A stretch of 14,125 nt of DNA from NCBI GenBank assembly GCA_021202495.1, contig JAJQCX010000206.1, positions 1 through 14,125 on the forward strand, in the 5' to 3' direction. The DNA is from Clostridia bacterium (lineage in GTDB: Bacteria > Bacillota > Clostridia > UMGS1883). Of the stretch, positions 1 through 5,601 are shown one piece after another. Position 1 is the stretch's first letter. Each line of letters starts with the position of its first letter. The position numbers and the translations under genes were made by a program. The notes under the pieces were generated by a model. The model was not told where the DNA came from. It was given only the letters and a program-made list of their open reading frames with translations, and ran no database searches.

Positions 1-55
1 CATCTCATAGAAAATTTTATATTATTTCATTGTCCTCTTGACGGGATGCAGTTCA
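1..55 (-). mobile_element. Probable terminal inverted repeat of an IS3-family (IS150-like) element, cut by the window edge
   Basis: Read on the minus strand from position 55, the sequence begins TGAACTGCATCCC and continues through GGACAATGAAAT. From memory, IS150-group ends begin TGTACTGCACCC and reach GGACGATGAAAT at nearly the same spacing. The match implies that the element's interior lies to the left, outside the window, with its outer tip at about 55, 33 bases downstream of the surface-protein stop codon. No transposase can be seen. The partner end and the target duplication lie outside the window, so the call rests on terminal resemblance only. Confidence 0.4.
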
Positions 56-87
56 CTCTCGCCCGCCGCAGTCTTTTTCTGTTCAAA

Positions 88-2103
88 TCACAGTGTCTTT
101 TCCGCCGAATTACCGAGTGATGTCATTTCATCAAAGCTGTTCCACACGAACGCTTTTATCGCGGAAGCATTCTCACCTTTCAAAACTCCGCCTATCTTTG
201 CGCTTTGTCCTTCGGAAAGCGATGTTTCGATGAATATAAAATCCAGCATTTCGCCATCCTCGGTGTAAAGAGCTATGATAAATACTCCGGTGCCGTCCGT
301 TTGTGTTTTTTCTCTTGTAAATTCTCCCCAAACGCGGAAGCGGTTGTTTCCGAGCGATTCGCAATTCACAAGCGTAACGCTGTATTCCGCATCCGCGCTC
401 TGCGTTGTTGAAACAAAATTCAGCCTAACGGAGCTTGAAGCGTTAAACTCCGTCACATATGCCTCCGCCGCGCTGCCGGTCGAGGCGTATATCGTAAAGC
501 CGCACAGGCAAATCGCATAACTTTCAATCTCCGTCACTGTGTCGGGAATATAGAGCTTTTCGAGCGTATAATTCAAATAAAACGCGCCGTAAGCAATCGT
601 TTGCGCCGATGAGGGAATTGTGTATTCAACATCCGCCTTATTTCGCGGATAGCCGTACAAAACGGACATATCCTTGCTGAACAACACCCCGTCCGCGCTT
701 GAAAAAATCGTGTTTGCGTCATCCGCAATTATACTTTCAAGAATTGTACAGTCGCAAAATACATCGGTCGGGATTTTCGTTATTCCCGCGCCGAGCACAA
801 CTGTTGTTATTTCATCGAGATATTCTTCCCACGGCGCGGATTCGTAGCTCACATTCGGCATATCGCCGCTGCCGCCTATCGTCAGCGTTCCGTTTTTATA
901 GCTCCACGTGAGATTGTCGCCGAACGTGCCGCCGGGGGTCTCATCTGCGCTCGTCACCGTAACGGTGCAGCTCGCCTCAATACCGCTCGCAACGGCTGTA
1001 ATTGTCGCCGTGCCTTCGGCAACGGCTGTCACAACGCAGTCGGAAACGGTTGCAACATAGCGGTTCGAGGTTGACCACTCAACGGTTTTGTCGCTCGCGT
1101 TCTGCGGTGTAAATACAGGTGTGAGCGTGAGTGTGCCGCCCTCCGGCACGCTGACTGCCGTTTCTTCAAGCGCAAAGCCCGTCACCGCAACGACAACCGA
1201 GCGCTCGCATTGAAGATAAGGATAACCGTCGTTTACGCTCTCATCAATCGCCCACGTGTTGTCAAAATCCCAATCGGTATAATTATATTCCATTTTCATG
1301 GCTGCGGTTGTTTTTCCGTTTGCAAATTTCGTGTCGCTGCAGCCGCTGACCTCTTTGTCATAATAGCAGCTCTCCGACGTGCCGTCGCCGGTATAGGCAA
1401 AGCCGTAGCCTACTTCGCTTGATATGGTTACAGGAACGGAGCGCGTACCGACAGCGTAGCAATTTGTGATTGCGCCGTCGTTTTCATAAACCATTCCGCA
1501 AAATTCCACCGAAGCGTAGCTCGCCACCGCGACCGTTTTGACAAAATCAACCTTCGCATAGCAATTTTTTATTACTCCGGTCGAGCTGTTTTTGTAAACC
1601 ATGCCGCCGAAATGGTTGTATGTCCAGTTGCTTTGCGTAACGGTAATCGTTCCCGTAACGGAGCAGTTTTCAATCGTTCCGTAATTGTATTCCGCAAGAA
1701 GCCCGCCGCCCGTGGAGGTTGCAATCGTAAAGGTTCCCTCCAAATGCAGATTTTTTATAGTTCCTTTGTTATCCTCCATAAACAGCGCTCTCGGATATGT
1801 ATACGCGGCGACAGAGCGGTGGAGCCCCGTAATCTTATATCCGTTTCCGTCAAGCGTGCCGCTGAACTGATCTCCCGATGTTCCTATCGCCGACCATGCT
1901 GATGTAACCTCAATATCGTTTGAAAGCTGCCAATACGCATCCGGGAAATCGGCTATCATTTGAAGCGTCGCCTCATCACAGGCGATAAAGGGACTCAGCT
2001 CCGTTCCTTTCCCTTCAAGCGTCGCCGCCCCGGCAGACATTGTCGGAACAAACGCCGCAAGCATTGCCAAGCACAGAAGTGCCGCAGTAAATTTTCTCCT
2101 CAT
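88..2103 (-). CDS. Secreted surface protein with GLUG-like, BIG_2 Ig-like and BspA-type leucine-rich repeat regions
   Basis: This is a 671-aa exported protein of unknown ligand, probably acting at the cell surface. The start at 2103 is chosen because the next residues form a signal peptide (MRRKF, a hydrophobic stretch to about residue 22, then SAGAA) and an AGGAGA ribosome binding site lies about 9 bases upstream; the frame stays open 16 codons further upstream without such support. Residues ~30-290 carry repeated phrases such as GTIENCSVTGT, GVIKNCYAK and GAITNCYAVGT, typical of GLUG/right-handed beta-type surface repeats. Residues ~302-384 form a BIG_2 Ig-like domain (VAVTGFALEE through GTATITAVASG). 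Residues ~398-544 form a BspA-type LRR_5 region (TIPSSAQTIAYGAF, LYIPDTVTEIESYA). The C-terminal ~110 residues are a beta-rich domain I do not recognise. There is no LPxTG motif, S-layer domain or C-terminal membrane segment, so the anchoring mode is unclear. It stands alone behind its own promoter. Confidence 0.85.
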   Translation of the reverse strand: MRRKFTAALLCLAMLAAFVPTMSAGAATLEGKGTELSPFIACDEATLQMIADFPDAYWQLSNDIEVTSAWSAIGTSGDQFSGTLDGNGYKITGLHRSVAAYTYPRALFMEDNKGTIKNLHLEGTFTIATSTGGGLLAEYNYGTIENCSVTGTITVTQSNWTYNHFGGMVYKNSSTGVIKNCYAKVDFVKTVAVASYASVEFCGMVYENDGAITNCYAVGTRSVPVTISSEVGYGFAYTGDGTSESCYYDKEVSGCSDTKFANGKTTAAMKMEYNYTDWDFDNTWAIDESVNDGYPYLQCERSVVVAVTGFALEETAVSVPEGGTLTLTPVFTPQNASDKTVEWSTSNRYVATVSDCVVTAVAEGTATITAVASGIEASCTVTVTSADETPGGTFGDNLTWSYKNGTLTIGGSGDMPNVSYESAPWEEYLDEITTVVLGAGITKIPTDVFCDCTILESIIADDANTIFSSADGVLFSKDMSVLYGYPRNKADVEYTIPSSAQTIAYGAFYLNYTLEKLYIPDTVTEIESYAICLCGFTIYASTGSAAEAYVTEFNASSSVRLNFVSTTQSADAEYSVTLVNCESLGNNRFRVWGEFTREKTQTDGTGVFIIALYTEDGEMLDFIFIETSLSEGQSAKIGGVLKGENASAIKAFVWNSFDEMTSLGNSAEKTL

Positions 2104-2168
2104 TGTTTTTCTCTCCTGTCTTAAAAATACAATATTTTCCCAAGCACACAATAAATACCTTTATAATG

Positions 2169-2197
2169 ATTATATCGCGCTTAATTAACCATGTCAA
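2169..2197 (-). promoter_or_regulatory. Consensus sigma-A promoter for the surface-protein gene
   Basis: On the minus strand TTGACA (2192-2197) is followed after exactly 17 bases by TATAAT (2169-2174). Transcription would begin near 2162, giving a leader of about 60 nt before the ATG at 2103. Both hexamers match the consensus perfectly. Confidence 0.85.
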
Positions 2198-2224
2198 TAA
2201 TATATTTTTACAATTCCCTTAATG

Positions 2225-2260
2225 CAAACAAAAACAGAAGATGATTTTAACATCTTCTGT
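2225..2260 (-). terminator. Rho-independent terminator after the toxin-antitoxin locus
   Basis: On the minus strand a perfect 10-bp stem (ACAGAAGATG / CATCTTCTGT, 2251-2260 with 2234-2243) closes a 7-base loop and is followed by TTTTTGTTT. It lies 14 bases past the toxin stop codon and ahead of the surface-protein promoter, so it separates the two units. Confidence 0.85.
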
Positions 2261-2274
2261 CTGTACAAAATAAT

Positions 2275-2536
2275 CTAAAACAAGTCTGAATGAGTACCGG
2301 TTCGCGTTAAATACAAAATCAAGGTTTCGTCCATGATTTCATAAATTAAAAGCCAATCAGGCGTGATGTGACATTCTCTACACCCGCTGTATTCCCCGCG
2401 AAGTTCATAATCACGATCTTTTTCCGCCAACGGCGCACCGATTGATAATTGCTTAATAACCGCCGTAATCAAAGATATATCATCTGCGCTTTTGCATGCG
2501 TTTCAAATCCCGCTGAAATTTTGTCGTAGGTTTTAT
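2275..2536 (-). pseudogene. Decayed YafQ-family (RelE/ParE superfamily) toxin gene: start codon lost and frameshifted
   Basis: The C-terminal 65 residues strongly match YafQ-type mRNA interferases: GEYSGCRECHITPDWLLIYE and the terminal TRTGTHSDLF, which includes the conserved C-terminal His of the active site. The expected N-terminus (KPTTKFQRDLKRMQKRR) is present just upstream but in another frame. It runs into TGA at 2480-2482, after which the family match resumes as DDISLITAVIKQL. Restoring two bases (for example GA in the AGAT at 2485-2482) gives QKRRDDISLI, which aligns without gaps to the QKRGYDISLL-type sequence I remember for this family. The expected start also reads ATA (2536-2534) where it overlaps the antitoxin stop. 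A TTG at 2472 could start only a truncated 65-aa product lacking the first helix. The gene is therefore probably inactive, unless the frameshift is a sequencing error. Confidence 0.75.
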
Positions 2537-2820
2537 GTTATACCATCGCCAAGCAACTCTTTCATCATTTCATCAACGTCCGTATAAGTCTTTCCGATAT
2601 CGGGGTTTTCTTTCATTCGTTTAACCTCGTCAAATACCTCCGCCGTTTCGCTGTTTGGCACATCCAAAGTGACCTCAAATGGCAGACCGTGATGAATTAT
2701 GGACTGCCTGAAAAAAATATTAACGGCAGTTGTCAAATCCATCCCCAATGCGGAATAAATTTCTTTCACCTGCTCTTTAATGTTTTTGTCCGTTTTTATT
2801 GCCACATTCGCACTCTGCAC
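2533..2820 (-). CDS. RelB/DinJ-family antitoxin
   Basis: This 95-aa protein is the antitoxin partner of the YafQ-type toxin behind it. It would bind and neutralise the toxin and act as a ribbon-helix-helix repressor of its own promoter. The N-terminus (MQSANVAIKTDKNIKEQ, then LGMDLTTAVNIFFRQSI) matches the DinJ/RelB pattern of a beta strand followed by two helices. The C-terminal half is acidic (VFDEVKRMKENPD) and probably wraps the toxin. The start is a GTG at 2820 behind a G-rich ribosome binding site (GGGGGG) about 8 bases upstream; the next in-frame Met lies inside the conserved MDLTT segment, so a later start is unlikely. The frame is intact although the toxin is broken. Its TAA stop overlaps the lost toxin start. 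Confidence 0.85.
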   Translation of the reverse strand: MQSANVAIKTDKNIKEQVKEIYSALGMDLTTAVNIFFRQSIIHHGLPFEVTLDVPNSETAEVFDEVKRMKENPDIGKTYTDVDEMMKELLGDGIT

Positions 2821-2840
2821 ATCAAGTCCCCCCTTTTAAA

Positions 2841-2869
2841 ATACAATTATATTATTTTGTCTTTGTCAA
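2841..2869 (-). promoter_or_regulatory. Possible promoter for the antitoxin-toxin locus
   Basis: On the minus strand a perfect TTGACA (2864-2869) is followed after 17 bases by TTGTAT (2841-2846), a weak -10. A better TATAAT (2846-2851) sits only 12 bases away, too close for normal spacing. The region is AT-rich and ends about 20 bases before the GTG start. A weak -10 would fit an autoregulated locus, but the call is tentative. Confidence 0.4.
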
Positions 2870-2886
2870 TACATTTCCTTTAACGT

Positions 2887-2919
2887 AAAAAACACGGCTG
2901 ATCTTTCAGCCGTGTTTTT
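2887..2919 (-). terminator. Rho-independent terminator of the tRNA operon (potentially bidirectional)
   Basis: An AAAAACACGGCTGA / TCAGCCGTGTTTTT stem with the 4-base loop TCTT ends in a T-run on the minus strand, directly after the CCA end of tRNA-Glu. Because both arms carry A/T runs it could also stop plus-strand transcription. Confidence 0.9.
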
Positions 2920-2993
2920 GGTGACCCGAGGGGGAATTGAACCCCCGATACCGCCGTGAAAGGGCGGTGTCTTAACCTCTTGACCATCGGGCC
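2919..2993 (-). tRNA. tRNA-Glu (anticodon TTC)
   Basis: The minus strand reads GGCCCGATGGTCAAGAGGTT at the 5' end, with anticodon loop CTTTCAC (anticodon TTC) between CCGCC and GGCGG, a T-loop GTTCAATTC, and an acceptor end pairing with GGCCCGA. CCA is encoded (positions 2921-2919), giving 75 nt. It is the second gene of a two-tRNA operon behind tRNA-Met and is followed at once by the terminator. Confidence 0.97.
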
Positions 2994-3029
2994 GTATATA
3001 ATCGCCGATTTCTCAGCGATTGTTTTTAA

Positions 3030-3106
3030 TGGTAGCGGTGAGTGGGCTCGAACCACCGACCTAACGGGTATGAACCGTTTGCTCTAGCCAACTGAGCTAC
3101 ACCGCC
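3030..3106 (-). tRNA. tRNA-Met (anticodon CAT, elongator type)
   Basis: The minus strand reads GGCGGTGTAGCTCAGTTGGC at the 5' end, with anticodon stem-loop AACGG-TTCATAC-CCGTT, T-loop GTTCGAG and 3' end CACCGCTACCA. CCA is encoded, giving 77 nt. Pairing at the first acceptor position (G1 with T72) and the lack of three G-C pairs below the anticodon loop argue for the elongator rather than the initiator. The body resembles elongator tRNA-Met of Bacillus and not tRNA-Ile2, which shares the CAT anticodon. Confidence 0.95.
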
Positions 3107-3138
3107 ATGTAAAACATTCGCGCTCAAACACGAAAGCT

Positions 3139-3167
3139 ATTATAAACTATAATTTCGCATTTGTCAA
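3139..3167 (-). promoter_or_regulatory. Consensus promoter of the tRNA-Met / tRNA-Glu operon
   Basis: On the minus strand TTGACA (3162-3167), a 17-base spacer and TATAAT (3139-3144) match the consensus perfectly. Initiation near 3132 gives a short leader before the tRNA at 3106. A strong promoter is expected for stable RNA genes. Confidence 0.9.
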
Positions 3168-3184
3168 TATCTTTTTTTAAATTT

Positions 3185-3226
3185 CTTTTGCGGGGAGCGT
3201 CCCGAATGGGACGTCCCCTGCAAAAG
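3185..3226. other. Long imperfect hairpin just after tsf
   Basis: Two 19-base arms (3185-3203 and 3208-3226) around a GAAT loop pair at 16 of 19 positions, including CGTCCC/GGGACG next to the loop and CTTTTGC/GCAAAAG at the base. It lies 8 bases past the tsf stop and may mark the end of the rpsB-tsf transcript. On the minus strand no U-run follows the stem, so it is not a canonical intrinsic terminator. It could instead be a 3'-end stabilising structure or a copy of an interspersed palindrome. Confidence 0.55.
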
Positions 3227-3233
3227 ATTGATT

Positions 3234-4145
3234 TTATTTCATCATGCTTGCAACTTCGTCCGCGAAGTTTTCTTCTTTCTTTTCAAGACCCTCGCCCTTT
3301 TCGAGTCTTGTGAACGCCGCAATTTCAATCGACGTGCCGAGAGCCTTTGCAACCTCGGCTGTGTAGGCCTTTACATCCTGGTCGGGGTTCTTAACGTATT
3401 CCTGGTCAACAAGGCAAAATTCTTTGTAATACTTCTTAATTCTTCCCGCAACCATCTTTTCCGCGATTGCAGCAGGCTTGCCCTCGTTGATAGCCTGCGC
3501 CGTGAGGATTTCCTTTTCCTTTGCCAAAACCTCTTCGGGAACGTCTGCCGATGTGAGATAAAGCGGGTTAATAGCTGCAATCTGCATAGCAACGTTCTTT
3601 GCGTATTCAACAAACTCCGGCTTCTCGCAAACAGCCTCGTCGCCTACGTTGAACTTAACGAGAACGCCGATTCTGCCGCCGCCGTGAACATAGCCTATCA
3701 AATTGCCTTCATATCTTACAAATCTGCGGATGTTCATGTTTTCGCCGATTGTCGCAATCTTTTCTTTGAGAGCTGCGTCAACGCTCTTTCCGTCTTCGTA
3801 GTCAAGCGCAAGAAGCGCGTCAACGTCCGCCGGATTTTCCTTTACGATAACGTTTGCAACGTTGTTTACGAAATCCGTAAATTCCGCGTTCTTCGCAACA
3901 AAGTCGGTTTCTGCGTTTACTTCGAGCACGGCGCCCGCCTTGCCGTCGATAACAACCGTTACAATGCCCTCTGACGCAATTCTGCCTGCCTTCTTAGCCG
4001 CCGTCGCAAGACCTTTTTCTCTCAAAAATTCTATAGCCTTTTCCATGTCGCCGTCGCTTGCGGAAAGCGCCTTTTTGCAGCCCATCATTCCGCAGCCGGT
4101 CTTTTCTCTCAATTCCTTAACAACCTGAGCCGTAATTGCTGCCAT
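3234..4145 (-). CDS. tsf: Elongation factor Ts
   Basis: This 303-aa cytoplasmic factor recycles EF-Tu by exchanging GDP for GTP. The N-terminal UBA-like domain and hallmark signatures are clear: VKELREKTGCGMMGCKKAL at residues ~9-27 and TDFVAKN near residue 80. The remaining core and dimerisation regions are continuous to the end. The length is slightly above that of E. coli EF-Ts (283 aa) and normal for Clostridia. The ATG at 4145 follows rpsB after only 13 bases, and its AAGGAG ribosome binding site overlaps the rpsB stop codon, so translation of the two is tightly linked. The pyrH and frr genes that often follow are absent; a tRNA operon comes next instead. Confidence 0.97.
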   Translation of the reverse strand: MAAITAQVVKELREKTGCGMMGCKKALSASDGDMEKAIEFLREKGLATAAKKAGRIASEGIVTVVIDGKAGAVLEVNAETDFVAKNAEFTDFVNNVANVIVKENPADVDALLALDYEDGKSVDAALKEKIATIGENMNIRRFVRYEGNLIGYVHGGGRIGVLVKFNVGDEAVCEKPEFVEYAKNVAMQIAAINPLYLTSADVPEEVLAKEKEILTAQAINEGKPAAIAEKMVAGRIKKYYKEFCLVDQEYVKNPDQDVKAYTAEVAKALGTSIEIAAFTRLEKGEGLEKKEENFADEVASMMK

Positions 4146-4158
4146 GGTACTCTTCTCC

Positions 4159-4908
4159 TTACTCTATCGTGATGTTGATTTCTTCCTTAGCGTCTTCATC
4201 CGCTTCCTGCTCCTTCGCTTCGGACGCGCCCTCTCTGCCTTCGATAACGGCGTCCGCGATTGTGCTTGTAACAAGCTTTACCGCACGGATAGCGTCGTCG
4301 TTGCCGGGGATAACGTAATCAATTTCCTCCGGGTCGCAGTTTGTATCGACAATCGCGACAACCGGAATGCCGAGCTTCTTCGCTTCGGAAATAGCAATCT
4401 TTTCTTTTCTCGGGTCAACCACAAAGATAACGTCGGGAACGTCCTTGAGGTTCTTGATGCCGCCGAGATACTTTTCAAGCTTTTCCATCTCGCCGCGCAA
4501 ACCGATAACTTCCTTCTTGGGAAGAAGGTCAAACGTGCCGTCGTCCTCCATTTTGTGGAGCTGCTCAAGACGATCGATTCTCTTTTTAATCGTCTTAAAG
4601 TTTGTCATCATGCCGCCGAGCCATCTCGCGTCAACATAGTGCATGCCGACTCTCGTCGCTTCTTCTCTTATGGTTTCCTGCGCCTGCTTCTTTGTGCCGA
4701 CGAACAGAACCTGTCCGCCCTCGGACGCAACGGTGCGGACGAAAGCATACGCTTCCTCAATTTTCTTCACGGTCTTCTGCAGGTCGATAATGTAAATACC
4801 GTTGCGCTCCGTAAAGATATACTCCGCCATTTTGGGATTCCATCTTCTTGTCTGGTGTCCGAAATGAACGCCCGCCTCAAGAAGCTGCTTCATAGAAATA
4901 ATTGACAT
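4159..4908 (-). CDS. rpsB: 30S ribosomal protein S2
   Basis: This 249-aa component of the small ribosomal subunit is recognised from MKQLLEAGVHFGHQTRRWNP at the start, IIDLQKTVKKIEEAY, FVGTKKQAQE, RWLGGMMTNFKTI and IPGNDDAIRAVKL. The C-terminal tail (EAKEQEADEDAKEE) is acidic, as is common in Firmicutes. The ATG at 4908 has a strong GGAGGTG ribosome binding site about 8 bases upstream. It is the first gene of the rpsB-tsf operon, behind a ~140-nt structured leader that may allow S2 to control its own synthesis. Confidence 0.98.
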   Translation of the reverse strand: MSIISMKQLLEAGVHFGHQTRRWNPKMAEYIFTERNGIYIIDLQKTVKKIEEAYAFVRTVASEGGQVLFVGTKKQAQETIREEATRVGMHYVDARWLGGMMTNFKTIKKRIDRLEQLHKMEDDGTFDLLPKKEVIGLRGEMEKLEKYLGGIKNLKDVPDVIFVVDPRKEKIAISEAKKLGIPVVAIVDTNCDPEEIDYVIPGNDDAIRAVKLVTSTIADAVIEGREGASEAKEQEADEDAKEEINITIE

Positions 4909-5050
4909 GAAAATACACCTCCGATTATTTTAGTTTTTCCGCGCCCCGTTCCATGTCAAAACGAAGTGCGGCCTCCATTTCCGTCAACACATCCGCCGGC
5001 CGCTTTGCGGCACAAGGCGTCTGCTCTTGAAATGTGTGAATTTTTAAGGC
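4909..5050 (-). promoter_or_regulatory. Structured 5' leader of rpsB
   Basis: From the inferred start near 5050 to the rpsB ATG the leader can fold into nested stems: ACACAT/ATGTGT (5032-5037 with 4987-4992) encloses CGCC/GGCG (5016-5019 with 4994-4997), which encloses GCCGC-AAA-GCGGC (4999-5011). A second domain nearer the gene has CCGC/GCGG and CGTT/AACG pairs. Ribosomal protein leaders that bind their own product are common in bacteria. I cannot match this one to a named motif, so the regulatory role is inferred. Confidence 0.45.
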
Positions 5051-5056
5051 TCAAAC

Positions 5057-5085
5057 AGTATATCACGCGCGGCAAAAAATTGCAA
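5057..5085 (-). promoter_or_regulatory. Promoter of rpsB-tsf
   Basis: On the minus strand TTGCAA (5080-5085), a 17-base spacer and TATACT (5057-5062) form a good sigma-A promoter (4/6 and 5/6). It lies back to back with the marR promoter, with 20 bases between the two -35 boxes. Confidence 0.75.
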
Positions 5086-5095
5086 TACTTTTTTG

Positions 5096-5134
5096 AAAAA
5101 TTCTCTTGACATATGAGAAATTCGCAAATATAAT
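5096..5134 (+). promoter_or_regulatory. Consensus marR-operon promoter overlapped by a probable MarR operator
   Basis: TTGACA (5106-5111), a 17-base spacer and TATAAT (5129-5134) match the consensus perfectly. An inverted repeat, AAATTCTC (5098-5105) and GAGAAATT (5115-5122), flanks the -35 box with a 9-base centre. MarR-family dimers typically bind such sites and block RNA polymerase, so autorepression is likely. The promoter assignment is firm; the operator is inferred from symmetry and position. Confidence 0.75.
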
Positions 5135-5169
5135 TAGGAAGCAATCTATTTAATGAGAGGTGTGTGCAA

Positions 5170-5601
5170 ATGGAGAAACCGTTGATGATGACGGTGAAGG
5201 ACACGTATAAGAAGTGGCGGGAATATATGAAATCGCTTGCGCTTGAGGCGGGTATTCCCGAATCGTACCGCATGGCGCTCACGTTTTTGCTGCGCTATCC
5301 CGGGGCGAGCCAAAAGGATTTGGCGGAGTTTCGCAACATTACGACGGCGTCCGTGAGCCAAATTGTGAAGGACATGGAGGCGACGGGCTATTTGCGAAAG
5401 GAAATTAACGAGAAGGATCAGAGATATGTCAATTTGTATTTAACGGAGAAGGGAGAGGCGTGTGCCGAGGAGCTGCACCAAAGGCTTGTCAAGGCTGACG
5501 AAAAAATAACGGAGCTTTTCACGCCGGAGAAGGAAAAGGAAATGATTTCTTTGCTGCATGAGCTTTCGGACATTATAGAAAAGGAGCTGCCGAAATGTTG
5601 A
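5170..5601 (+). CDS. MarR-family transcriptional regulator
   Basis: This 143-aa cytoplasmic DNA-binding protein probably controls the exporter genes it precedes. Winged helix-turn-helix features are visible: the positioning helix ASQKDLAEF (~46-54), recognition helix TTASVSQIVKDMEATGYL (~58-75) and wing KEINEKDQRYVNLYLTEKG (~77-95). Flanking helices at both ends form the dimer interface. The ATG at 5170 is preferred over the in-frame GTG at 5164 because AGAGG lies about 9 bases before the ATG but only about 3 before the GTG. The stop overlaps the first ABC gene by 7 bases (ATGTTGA), indicating translational coupling. Such regulators usually derepress exporters on binding a toxic small molecule; the ligand here cannot be told. 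Confidence 0.92.
   Translation: MEKPLMMTVKDTYKKWREYMKSLALEAGIPESYRMALTFLLRYPGASQKDLAEFRNITTASVSQIVKDMEATGYLRKEINEKDQRYVNLYLTEKGEACAEELHQRLVKADEKITELFTPEKEKEMISLLHELSDIIEKELPKC

Noticed and set aside
3030..3106. G1-U72 wobble at the acceptor end of tRNA-Met as an oddity
   Set aside because: As I remember it, elongator tRNA-Met of Bacillus has the same GCTACCA end, so this is normal for Firmicutes.
3228..3974. Long plus-strand frame (248 codons) opposite tsf, and a similar one (253 codons) opposite rpsB
   Set aside because: Both are antisense shadows of highly conserved ribosomal genes with strong codon bias. They lack ribosome binding sites and family features.
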